Positions 28,395 to 37,474 of a stretch of DNA of 64,000 nucleotides are shown here, piece after piece. Source of the stretch: an uncultured Hyphomicrobiaceae bacterium (GTDB lineage Bacteria; Pseudomonadota; Alphaproteobacteria; Rhizobiales; CAMYJA01); assembly GCA_947258705.1 (NCBI GenBank), contig CAMYJA010000006.1, positions 1 through 64,000 of the forward strand. The letters run 5' to 3'. The notes under the pieces are model-generated. The model was given only the letters and a program-made list of their open reading frames with translations, did no database searches and had not been told where the DNA came from. How positions within the stretch are numbered: position 1 is the first letter of the stretch; every line of letters starts with the position of its first letter. The translations under genes and the position numbers were made by a program.

Positions 28395-29615
28395 TTACAT
28401 CGTCGCATAAAGTCGGCCAGGATTGAGCAGGCCGTGGGGATCATATTGCTTTTTCAGCAAAGTTGAGAGTTTTTCCAATCCCGGTTCGAGCGGGTGGAAC
28501 ACATTAATTGTGGCGCGTACGGCCGGTTCGGCGCGGATCAGCGTCGCATGGCCTCCGAGGGAAGCAAGAAGACGTCTGATTTCGGCCGCGCCGGCATCGG
28601 TCGTGGAGGGCACCTCAACCCAGATCAAACCACCCGCCCAATCATAGGCCGTGCGGCAATCCATAAAACTCGAGAGCACTTCGGTAAACCGGGGCCCATC
28701 CGTGGGCGCCGTCGAAATTCTCCAGAGCGGGTCCTTGCTGCCTTGCAAAAATGAGAGTTCGCGAAGTTCACCCCAAAACTCGATCGAGTTGTCATGGTCC
28801 AGTTCGTGAACGTCGCCATAGGCCGCGAAAGCTTCCTTCAATTTCTCGGCCCGTCCGGCAACCGCGCCTGAAAAATTCTCCAGCCTGATGGCCGTCAGCG
28901 CCTCTCCCATATTGCGCAAGCCGTCGTGACGCAGACGAAGTGCCAGCGGTTTCTGAAGATGCAATGTGCCAGAAACCTCATAAGGGGTTTGCATTGCCCG
29001 GGTCATCACTTCGGTGGCTATTTTATCCGGCATGCCGAAAAAGATCAGCGTTCTCGTTTCCTCGGCTTTGGGCATCACCTTGAAGCTCAATTCCGTGAAG
29101 ACCGCGAGCGTGCCCCAGGAGCCAGACAGGCCGCGGCTCAGATCATAACCGGTGACGTTCTTCATCACCCGGCCACCCGACTTGAATATTTCACCGCGGC
29201 CGTTAACGCCCTTTATGCCAAGAAGGTGATCGCGCGCTGCGCCAAGCTGAATCCGCCGCGAGCCTGATAAATTGGTCGCGAATACGCCGCCGCATGTCAA
29301 TTGGCCGGCCTCCTGCCCGATGGCAGGCGCCGGGTCAATCGGCTCAAATGCAAGTTGCTGATTGTGCTGGGCGAGTTCGTTTTCGACGGTGGAAAGCGGC
29401 GTTCCGGCACCGGCCGTCATGACCAACTCGTTCGGCTCGTATAGCGAAATGCCCCTGAGACGCGATGTCGTGACGGAGGCGCTCGTGTTCATCGGGCGGC
29501 CGATTTCACGTTTGCTCCCGGCTCCCAGAATTTCCAGGGGCGCCTGCTCGTTTAATGCATCCTTAATTGCATCCGAAAGCTCCTGCTCATCGGCAGGCCG
29601 TATCATGGAAAGCAC
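28395..29615 (-). CDS. glcE: Glycolate oxidase FAD-binding subunit
   Basis: PNELVMTAGAGTPLSTVENELAQHNQQLAFEP; GGRVMKNVTGYDLSRGLSGSWGTLAV. Confidence 0.92.
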   Translation of the reverse strand: MLSMIRPADEQELSDAIKDALNEQAPLEILGAGSKREIGRPMNTSASVTTSRLRGISLYEPNELVMTAGAGTPLSTVENELAQHNQQLAFEPIDPAPAIGQEAGQLTCGGVFATNLSGSRRIQLGAARDHLLGIKGVNGRGEIFKSGGRVMKNVTGYDLSRGLSGSWGTLAVFTELSFKVMPKAEETRTLIFFGMPDKIATEVMTRAMQTPYEVSGTLHLQKPLALRLRHDGLRNMGEALTAIRLENFSGAVAGRAEKLKEAFAAYGDVHELDHDNSIEFWGELRELSFLQGSKDPLWRISTAPTDGPRFTEVLSSFMDCRTAYDWAGGLIWVEVPSTTDAGAAEIRRLLASLGGHATLIRAEPAVRATINVFHPLEPGLEKLSTLLKKQYDPHGLLNPGRLYATM

Positions 29616-29624
29616 GGTCCACTC

Positions 29625-31061
29625 CTATTTGAGATGCCATTTGTCGAGAGGGAAGACCTTGCCCGGATTAAGAAGCCATTTCGGATCGAATAAGGTCTTT
29701 ACACGCATTTGTTGCGCGAGATCCGTATCGGAAAACTGCACCGGCATGAGCTCCCGCTTTTCGATACCGACCCCGTGCTCTCCGGTCAGGCAACCGCCAG
29801 CCTCAACGCAAAGTTTCAGAATCTCCGCACCGCACTGTTCGGCGCGATCGACCTCATCGGGATCATTGGCGTCAAAGAGGATCAGGGGATGAAGGTTGCC
29901 ATCTCCCGCATGAAAGATATTGGCGACTCGAAGCTCATAAGTTTTGCAGATTTCAATCACCCTGGTCAGCACGTCCGACAAGCGGCTGACAGGTATGACG
30001 CCGTCCATGCAGTAAAAATCCGAAATTCGACCCATCGCACCAAACGCACCCTTGCGGCCGAGCCAAATGGCAGCGCTCATCTCGTCATCCGTACTGACCT
30101 TTATGACCGTCGGATCATGGGATTTTGCGATATTTTTCAGCTTTTCCTGGAGTTCCTCGATTTCGCTGCCTGAACCTTCGACCTCGATGATCAGCAGCGC
30201 CTCAACATCGAGTGGATAGCCGGCATGGGCGTGGGCTTCGCAGACCTCGATCGCCGGCTTGTCCATGAACTCGATCGCCACCGGCAGAATGCCCGATGCG
30301 ATGATCGATGCAACGCAGGCGCCCGCATCCTCAACCGTTGAAAAACCAATGAGCATGGGGCGCGCACCTTCGGCCGCCTTGAGAATCCGAACCGTCGCTT
30401 CTGTGATAACGCCTACCTGACCTTCCGATCCGGTCAGCAAACCCAGGAAGTCATAGCCAGGTGCATCGAGATAGTTGCCGCCAATATCAATGATCTCGCC
30501 GCTCATGAGCACCATGCGCACGCCAAGAAGATTATTTGTTGTGACGCCATATTTGAGACAATGGGCGCCACCGGAATTCATCGCGATATTTCCTGCCAGG
30601 GTGCAGGCGATCTGGCTTGAAGGGTCTGGAGCATAGAAAAAGCCCTCCTTCGCCACAGCGTTTGTGATCGCGGTGTTGGTGATGCCGCTTTGAACCCGAA
30701 TGGTGCGGCTGTCATAGTCGGTCTCAATGACCTTGTTCATGCGCGATACGCACAGAACGATTGCATCTTCCTGGGGCAAGGCACCCCCGGTTACAGATGT
30801 TCCGGCGCCGCGGGCGACAACCCTGATATCGTGTTCATTGCAATAAGTCAGAATGTCGCTGACCTCTTCCGTCGTCTCGGGCAGGACAACCGCAAGGGGC
30901 ATGCATTTATAGGTCGTGAGTGCGTCCGTTTCGAAGGCGCGGCGGCCATATTCATCGGAAATGACCGCAGTGCGCCCAACCAGGCGTTTGAGCTGGCGTA
31001 TAATCCTGTCACGCCTCTTAAGTATTTGAGGATCGGGTGCGAGTTGCTGAAGAAGTGCCAT
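29625..31061 (-). CDS. glcD: Glycolate oxidase subunit GlcD (FAD-linked)
   Basis: VVARGAGTSVTGGALP, LLTGSEGQVGVITEATVRI, IFHAGDGNLHPLILFD, LTGEHGVGIEKRELM. Confidence 0.94.
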   Translation of the reverse strand: MALLQQLAPDPQILKRRDRIIRQLKRLVGRTAVISDEYGRRAFETDALTTYKCMPLAVVLPETTEEVSDILTYCNEHDIRVVARGAGTSVTGGALPQEDAIVLCVSRMNKVIETDYDSRTIRVQSGITNTAITNAVAKEGFFYAPDPSSQIACTLAGNIAMNSGGAHCLKYGVTTNNLLGVRMVLMSGEIIDIGGNYLDAPGYDFLGLLTGSEGQVGVITEATVRILKAAEGARPMLIGFSTVEDAGACVASIIASGILPVAIEFMDKPAIEVCEAHAHAGYPLDVEALLIIEVEGSGSEIEELQEKLKNIAKSHDPTVIKVSTDDEMSAAIWLGRKGAFGAMGRISDFYCMDGVIPVSRLSDVLTRVIEICKTYELRVANIFHAGDGNLHPLILFDANDPDEVDRAEQCGAEILKLCVEAGGCLTGEHGVGIEKRELMPVQFSDTDLAQQMRVKTLFDPKWLLNPGKVFPLDKWHLK

Positions 31062-31088
31062 TCGAAATTATTCCAAGCCAGTCAGAAG

Positions 31089-31103
31089 TTAAGGTGTTGT
31101 TAA
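31089..31103. promoter_or_regulatory. CtrA-type box (TTAA-N7-TTAA) in the glcD/LysR divergent intergenic region
   Basis: TTAAGGTGTTGTTAA; the minus strand reads TTAACAACACCTTAAC. Confidence 0.5.
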
Positions 31104-31256
31104 ACCTATTGGTGTGTTTATTGTATTTCTTGCAACTAATGATTTTAATTTGATGCGACTCGTTTTACTCTTGTCTCTCAATTTGCAGTTCGAAGCAAAG
31201 CACAACGCGTAGTTGACATTCAAGTCTGGCAGCCGACACGGCTGCTTGCTGAGCCG

Positions 31257-32249
31257 GTGAAAGAAGATGTCGTCACTTGTTGCTGCGCCGAGCTTATCAG
31301 TTTTCTATCCAGTGAGGCAAATTTGACGAATATCAATGACCTCAAGATTTTCGCACGTGTCGTTCGAACGGGCAATATGTCAGCTGCGGGCCGGGAACTC
31401 GGTTATTCCCCTGCGGTGATAAGCAAGCGTGTCGGACATCTGGAGGAGCGGCTGGGCGTGCGCCTTTTACAAAGAACCACGCGCCGGCTGACGCTGACGG
31501 AGACGGGAGAGGGTTATTACAAGCGCGTCGTCGACATACTGAGCCTCGTCGATGAGGCCGAGAATTATGTTTCTCAAAGCTGCACAACGCCCAGTGGCAT
31601 TCTCCGGCTTTCAGCGCCGACAATATTCGGTCAGCTGCATATAGCTCCCCATCTACCAGCATTTCTCAAAGCGTATCCTGGTATCGATCTGGATATTCAG
31701 TTGTCCGATGAATATGTCGATATCATTCGCGAGGGCTATGATCTGGCGGTGCGCATCGGCCCGCAGCGGGAGACAACCATGCTGGTGCATGAAATCGCGC
31801 CAAACCGCAGCGTGATTTGCGCAACTCCGAAATATATCGAAACTTCGGGGAAGCCGAATACAGTGGCTGAGCTCGATCAATTCGAGTGCATTTGCGCCGG
31901 GGCTCAGGAACAATGGCGGCTGACGGGACCAGACGGCGAAGAAATTTACCGTGTGCGCGGTAAAATCAGAACCAATTCTCGCGCATTCACCAAACAGGCC
32001 GTTCTTGCACATCATGGAATTGGACTCTTTTCAACCTGCGAGGTGGGGTCCGAACTTGACAGCGGTGCATTGCAAGTCATCCTGCCCGATCATGAAGGCA
32101 GCCCTGATGCCTCGGTGTCGGCGGTTTTCCCCAGCTGTGATTTCGTACCGGAGAAGGCGAAAGTGCTCGTCAACTTTCTCACAAACATCTACCGCAATGA
32201 ACCAGACTGGGGGAGAAGGGCCGGCGCGACGCCTGCTTGCTCTCTTTAG
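31257..32249 (+). CDS. LysR-family transcriptional regulator
   Basis: HTH MSAAGRELGYSPAVISKRVGHLEERLGVRLLQRTTRRLTLTETG and a substrate-binding domain. True start may be downstream. Confidence 0.92.
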   Translation: MKEDVVTCCCAELISFLSSEANLTNINDLKIFARVVRTGNMSAAGRELGYSPAVISKRVGHLEERLGVRLLQRTTRRLTLTETGEGYYKRVVDILSLVDEAENYVSQSCTTPSGILRLSAPTIFGQLHIAPHLPAFLKAYPGIDLDIQLSDEYVDIIREGYDLAVRIGPQRETTMLVHEIAPNRSVICATPKYIETSGKPNTVAELDQFECICAGAQEQWRLTGPDGEEIYRVRGKIRTNSRAFTKQAVLAHHGIGLFSTCEVGSELDSGALQVILPDHEGSPDASVSAVFPSCDFVPEKAKVLVNFLTNIYRNEPDWGRRAGATPACSL

Positions 32250-32585
32250 TTGCGGGCTTAACACCAGTTAGTAGCTGGCTTAAACACCAGCATTGATCAT
32301 CCCCATGCCATAAGAGAAGACACTGCATGATTTGCGGCTCTATAAGCCGTGGCCGCTAGCGGTATGAACGCCGTACTTTATGACAAACGGGACTGGAATG
32401 TTGTATTTGCATAGCTTATACATGCTCGCGCTCGATCATGAATTCATGCAGCATTTGGTCGCAATTACTGCCTTAAAATTGTCTGGTATAAGCGACAGGG
32501 TGTAGGTCGGTGGTCGTGTTAACGCCCAACGGGGATAGGTTGGAGAGATAACTGGCTAATGGAAACAAGTTAAGGAAATAAGAGA

Positions 32586-33002
32586 ATGAAACTCATTTTA
32601 CGTATTCTTGTCACGGGTCTGGCGCTCATGGCCTTTTCGGGCCTTGCGTCGGCTGAAGGGGATGTCGAAAAGGGCAAGAAAGTGATGAAACGCTGCGCTG
32701 CCTGCCACAAGGTGGGTGAAGGCGCCAAGCATAGGGTCGGCCCGATGCTCAACGATCTTTTCGGAAGAACAGCCGGAACCGCCGAAGGGTTCAAATTTTC
32801 AAAAGCGATGCGGGATGCCGGTGCCGGCGGACTGGTCTGGAACGAAGAGAGTCTGGCGAAATTTCTCGCCAAGCCGAGAAAGTTCGTGAAAAAAAACAAG
32901 ATGTCGTTTTCAGGATTGCGCAAAGAAAGCCAGATCAAAGACGTTATTGCCTATCTGAAAACATTTTCGAAAGCCAAAGTGGAAGGTGCTGCGATACAAT
33001 AA
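32586..33002 (+). CDS. Class I cytochrome c
   Basis: Signal peptide, heme motif CAACH, distal KMSFSG Met ligand region. Confidence 0.92.
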   Translation: MKLILRILVTGLALMAFSGLASAEGDVEKGKKVMKRCAACHKVGEGAKHRVGPMLNDLFGRTAGTAEGFKFSKAMRDAGAGGLVWNEESLAKFLAKPRKFVKKNKMSFSGLRKESQIKDVIAYLKTFSKAKVEGAAIQ

Positions 33003-33050
33003 GCCCTTCCACACCGGGTGGCACGCCCGTTTGTGGCAAGAAAAAACACA

Positions 33051-33089
33051 ATACCCGTCGGCACAAGGTGTCGACGGGTATTTTTTTTC
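33051..33089 (+). terminator. Rho-independent terminator
   Basis: AATACCCGTCG / CGACGGGTATT then T8, after the cytochrome c gene. Confidence 0.88.
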
Positions 33090-33269
33090 CACGCGGTCCC
33101 TTGACCACCGTCCGTTTGCAGACGAGGATTTCATGCCGCGAGACCCGGGGTCGGTGCGATGAAATTACGCCCACACCCGCGTAGGCCGGCCACCGATCAT
33201 GTTTATTCCAATTCCAAGAATATTTAATCCTGTTCACTGGATATCACTATCGGATATGATCCCGGCACC

Positions 33270-34067
33270 ATGCTGAACCCCGCCCAGACAAAGAGCACAG
33301 CCAGTGTCGGTTTATTTGCGACCTGCCTTGTCGATCTCATTCGGCCAAATGTGGGGCTGTCCGCGGCCCGGCTTTTGGAGGATGCCGGCTGCACAGTCGA
33401 CGTTCCTTCACGGCAAAGCTGTTGCGGGCAACCGGCCTATAACATGGGTGAGGCCGATGGTGCGCGAGAGCTCGCACGAATGACTATTCAGAGTTTCGAG
33501 AACTATGATTATGTCGTGGCGCCATCGGGTTCGTGCGCCGGCATGCTGAAACTTCATTACCCGGCACTATTTGCCGACGACCCTGTCTGGTCGAAACGGG
33601 CACAGGCATTTTCAGAAAAAGTGTTTGAACTTGTTTCCTTTCTCACCGATGTCTGCAACGTCCGCTCGGTCGATGCGAAGCTGGATTGCCGCGCCACCTA
33701 TCATGACGCCTGCGCGGGTTTGCGCGAACTCGGTGTTCGTGACCAACCGCGCCATCTGCTCGCGAGCGTAAAAGGGCTCGAACTTCTCGAGTTGAAAGAG
33801 CCAAATTCCTGTTGCGGATTTGGCGGCACGTTCTCGGTCAATTATGGCGACATATCAAATGCGATTGTGGAAAAGAAAGCGGCGGACATTCTTTCTTTGG
33901 ACGTGGACCTTTTGATTGGCGGCGATGTCGGCTGCCTAATGAACATTGAGGGCAAACTCAGGCGCCAGGGCCAGACCACCCAGGTTCGACACGTGGCGGA
34001 AGTTCTGGCCGGACAGGCCGGGCGCATTTCGACACGCCGAGCTCATAATCGCGAGAAGCCCGCATGA
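33270..34067 (+). CDS. lutA: L-lactate utilisation (Fe)-S protein LutA/LldE
   Basis: CLVDLIRPNVGLSAARLLEDAGCTVDVPSRQSCCGQPAYNMG; CCGFGGTFSV. Confidence 0.92.
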   Translation: MLNPAQTKSTASVGLFATCLVDLIRPNVGLSAARLLEDAGCTVDVPSRQSCCGQPAYNMGEADGARELARMTIQSFENYDYVVAPSGSCAGMLKLHYPALFADDPVWSKRAQAFSEKVFELVSFLTDVCNVRSVDAKLDCRATYHDACAGLRELGVRDQPRHLLASVKGLELLELKEPNSCCGFGGTFSVNYGDISNAIVEKKAADILSLDVDLLIGGDVGCLMNIEGKLRRQGQTTQVRHVAEVLAGQAGRISTRRAHNREKPA

Positions 34068-35494
34068 AGCCCCTATCGCACAAATTCCGTGAGAATGCGG
34101 GCAAAGCCCTCGACAATCCGACGCTTCAAACGGCACTCAAAAACGTGCCTGAGGGATTTGTGGCAAAGCGGGCAAAGGCGCGCAGCAAACTGCCGGAGTT
34201 CGATGCGCTTACGGAGCAGGCCCAACAGATCAAATCCCACGCCCTGGCTTATCTTGATCTCTACCTTGAAGCATATGAGAAACAGGTCAAAGCCTCGGGC
34301 GGTCATGTTCACTGGGCCGGAAGCGGAACGGATGCCTGCAATATCATCTCCGGCATCTGCCGAGATGCAGGTGCACGGCTTGTCGCCAAAAGCAAATCCA
34401 TGGTGACTGAGGAAATTGCGCTCAACGCCCATCTCGAAGCGTCGGGATTCGAGGTCATCGAAACGGACCTCGGAGAGTATCTCATCCAGATCAGAGGCGA
34501 GGTGCCAAGTCATATCATCGGCCCGGCGATCCATCTCACCAAAGAGCAAATCGTCGATGACTTCAGACGAATTCATGTCGATCTGCCCACGGACCGGGTG
34601 CTGGACGAACCGGAAAGCATCGTCAATGAGGCGCGGCTCATTCTTCGTGATAAATTTCTCAATGCCGATGTGGGGATTACGGGCGCCAATTTCCTAGTCG
34701 CGGAGACCGGGGCGGCGGTCATCGTTACCAATGAGGGCAATGCAGATCTCGTGCAGACTTTGCCGGAGGTGCATATTGTCGTCGCCACGATTGAGAAAAT
34801 CGTACCCACAACCGAGGATGCGACAACCATATTGCGGGTGTTGGCCCGCTCTGCCACCGGACAGGAAATTTCGACCTATACGACATTCACCAGTGGGCCC
34901 CGGCGCGAGTCGGACCCGGATGGACCCCGTGAAACTCATGTCATCCTGATCGACAATGGCCGCACGGAGCTGCTGGCGAGCGAATTTCACGAGGTGTTGC
35001 GATGCATTCGCTGCGGTGCGTGCATGAACCACTGCCCGGTTTATCAATCGGTCGGAGGGCATGCGTATGGATGGACTTATCCCGGACCGATCGGTGCGGT
35101 TTTAACGCCATCGCATGTGGGCATAAGGGAAGGGTATCATCTGCCGCATGCATCAAGTTTTTGCGGTGCTTGTGAAGAGGTATGTCCAATGGGCATTCCG
35201 CTGCCGGCACTCATGCGGCGATGGAGAAACCGCGCTTATGGCGAAGGGCTGACATCGTTGCGTCAAAGGTTGGCGATGAAAACGTGGCTCTGGTTTGCGA
35301 AACGCCCGCGCGCATATCATTTTGCAACCAGTATTTTCATACCGGTGTTCCGCATGGTCGGCCGACGGGAGAGGCTTGCAAGGTTTCTGCCCTTGCCAAA
35401 GGGCTGGGTGCGGCACCGCGCGTTTCCATTGCCGGAGGGATCGACTTTCCAACGCCAATGGAAAAGGCGGCGGGCGGGTGAGGTGCAGCAATGA
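34064..35494 (+). CDS. lutB: L-lactate utilisation iron-sulfur protein LutB/LldF
   Basis: HVHWAGSGTDA, GITGANFLVAETGAAVIVTNEGN, CIRCGACMNHCPVY, CGACEEVCPMGIPLP. Confidence 0.94.
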   Translation: MKPLSHKFRENAGKALDNPTLQTALKNVPEGFVAKRAKARSKLPEFDALTEQAQQIKSHALAYLDLYLEAYEKQVKASGGHVHWAGSGTDACNIISGICRDAGARLVAKSKSMVTEEIALNAHLEASGFEVIETDLGEYLIQIRGEVPSHIIGPAIHLTKEQIVDDFRRIHVDLPTDRVLDEPESIVNEARLILRDKFLNADVGITGANFLVAETGAAVIVTNEGNADLVQTLPEVHIVVATIEKIVPTTEDATTILRVLARSATGQEISTYTTFTSGPRRESDPDGPRETHVILIDNGRTELLASEFHEVLRCIRCGACMNHCPVYQSVGGHAYGWTYPGPIGAVLTPSHVGIREGYHLPHASSFCGACEEVCPMGIPLPALMRRWRNRAYGEGLTSLRQRLAMKTWLWFAKRPRAYHFATSIFIPVFRMVGRRERLARFLPLPKGWVRHRAFPLPEGSTFQRQWKRRRAGEVQQ

Positions 35495-36195
35495 CGGATC
35501 ACCCCCTGTCTGCAAGAGACCGCATTCTCGGCAATGTACGAGCCGCGCTCAAAGCCACCGAGAACGACAATGCACGGACCTTCATGGTGCAAAAGCGCCT
35601 GAAACTGCACAAACGAAATCTGATACCGTCGCGGGCGGAACTGCCAATGGAATCCAAGGTCCGGCTCTTTCAAACCACACTTGAAGGGCAATCGGCATCC
35701 GTTGCAAAAATTGCGGCGGCAGATGCGCTTCCCGGGGCGGTCGCACAATATCTCGCCTCGCAAAATCTAGAGAAAACAATACGCACAGGCGACGACCCGA
35801 TTTTCGAGGGGCTTGATTGGGACGGTGCAATGATCACACGATCAATTGGGGCGACCGCGGGCGATGACCCGGTTGCTCTCAGCATGGCAAATTACGGCGT
35901 ATGTGAAACTGGAACGCTGTTTCTGACATCTGGTCCACGCAATCCGACCAGCCTTAGTTTTCTGCCAATGACCCATATTATTGCGGTCAATGAGCGGGAT
36001 ATCGTCGGCAGCTATGAAGAGGCCTGGGACGGCATCCGGCTGGCTTCGGATATGGAACGCCGCGGCGCGTCGGGGCTGCCACGAACGGTCAATCTCATTT
36101 CGGGCGCCTCGCGCACCGGCGATATCGAGCAAACCATTATATTGGGGGCTCACGGACCGAAAAATCTACACGTGATTATTATCGGCAAGGCTTGA
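35491..36195 (+). CDS. lutC: L-lactate utilisation protein LutC/LldG
   Basis: MANYGVCETGTLFLTSGPRNPTSLSFLPMTHIIAV; overlaps lutB. Confidence 0.92.
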   Translation: MTDHPLSARDRILGNVRAALKATENDNARTFMVQKRLKLHKRNLIPSRAELPMESKVRLFQTTLEGQSASVAKIAAADALPGAVAQYLASQNLEKTIRTGDDPIFEGLDWDGAMITRSIGATAGDDPVALSMANYGVCETGTLFLTSGPRNPTSLSFLPMTHIIAVNERDIVGSYEEAWDGIRLASDMERRGASGLPRTVNLISGASRTGDIEQTIILGAHGPKNLHVIIIGKA

Positions 36196-36226
36196 TGCAT
36201 CGGTAAGGGGTCAATCGTCCCCGGTT

Positions 36227-36505
36227 TTATTTTTCCGACGCTTTTTTTGCGGCCGATGCCATTTCCAGAATGCGTTGAAGGCTGGAGAGATATATGGCGC
36301 ATCCCTGAGAGCACTGAGCTTGCCGGGCGCGGCACTGATTGCGATTCTTGGTCTGGCGATAACAATTTGTGAACTGGGCCTGACAGCTCTCAACGCAGGC
36401 CTTGTACTTGGCCCGGTCTCCGGCATGTAGATTCGTGGCGAAGAAAGAAATGCCCAAGGCCACCAATAAAACCAGTGCCGATTTCGCGCGTATGTTTTTC
36501 GTCAT
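36227..36505 (-). CDS. Small secreted Cys-rich protein, unknown function
   Basis: Signal peptide (SALVLLVALGISFFATNLHA) and CVESCQAQFTNCYRQTKNRNQCRARQAQCSQGC. Confidence 0.6.
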   Translation of the reverse strand: MTKNIRAKSALVLLVALGISFFATNLHAGDRAKYKACVESCQAQFTNCYRQTKNRNQCRARQAQCSQGCAIYLSSLQRILEMASAAKKASEK

Positions 36506-36711
36506 TTCGGTCTCGATCCCTCAATTGGAAATCCGATCATACGGGATAACCGATATTCCCAAGCCGATTCATCTCGTATGTTTGCCCATTCACGGTTATT
36601 TTAAACCGGCAAAGCCTCAATTTGGTGCAAAATATGATAATTTATATGAATGGAAGCTGAACCGCTCGTTTATAACAGTGTGGTCATACATTTCGGAGGC
36701 AGAAGCTGAGC

Positions 36712-37338
36712 ATGAAATTAAACCGTCGAAACTTTCTTGAGACATCACTTGGCGGCGCCGTCGCGGGCGCATTCATGGGCGGTAGCCTGACATCGAAAGC
36801 AAGGGCTGCGGAACTCGGCGATGATGGCCTGCACAAGCAAAGCTGGTTTATTGATTCATTCCTGGATCTCAGGGAAGACCGGCAGGAGGCGGCCAAGGCC
36901 GGAAAGCATTTTGCAATTTTCTGGGAGCAAAGAGGCTGCCCTTATTGCGCCGAGATGCACAATGTCAATCTGGCCAAGCCCGAGATCAGAGATTTCATCA
37001 AAAATAATTTCAATGTCCTTCAGCTCGACATTTACGGCCCACGCAACGTCACCGATTTCGATGGCAAGGAAATGAGCGAGAAAGACCTCGCCAAACGCTG
37101 GGGGGTGAACTTTACGCCAACGATCACCTTCTTTTCAAACATGACTTCCGAACTTCCACCGCATCCCGGGAACACTCTGAAAGTGTGGCAATTGATCGGC
37201 TATTGGAAGCCCTTCCATTTCCTGACCACGTTCGAATATGTCCGTGGGAACCACCATCAGTCACTCGGATTTCAGAAATTCCTCAATAACAAGATCGAAC
37301 GGTTGAAGGCTGAGGGGAAAAAGATCGATGTCTGGTAA
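36712..37338 (+). CDS. TAT-exported thioredoxin-fold protein (SoxW-like)
   Basis: NRRNFLE twin-arginine signal; WEQRGCPYCAEMH active site; cis-Pro FTPTITFF. Confidence 0.82.
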   Translation: MKLNRRNFLETSLGGAVAGAFMGGSLTSKARAAELGDDGLHKQSWFIDSFLDLREDRQEAAKAGKHFAIFWEQRGCPYCAEMHNVNLAKPEIRDFIKNNFNVLQLDIYGPRNVTDFDGKEMSEKDLAKRWGVNFTPTITFFSNMTSELPPHPGNTLKVWQLIGYWKPFHFLTTFEYVRGNHHQSLGFQKFLNNKIERLKAEGKKIDVW

Positions 37339-37474
37339 CTTACCAAACACAATCCTCCACCCGACTGCCGCGCGCAATGACTTCTTGTGACGACAGGCCA
37401 AGAACGTTAGTCTCTGGCCGCGTGTCGGCGTCAGCTTGCCCGGACCGCTAAACTTCAATCAGCTTCAATCCGAT

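Noticed and set aside
26954-36195. Glycolate/lactate region as a novel cluster
   Set aside because: glcDEF and lutABC are well-known pathways in standard order; only the CtrA box is notable.
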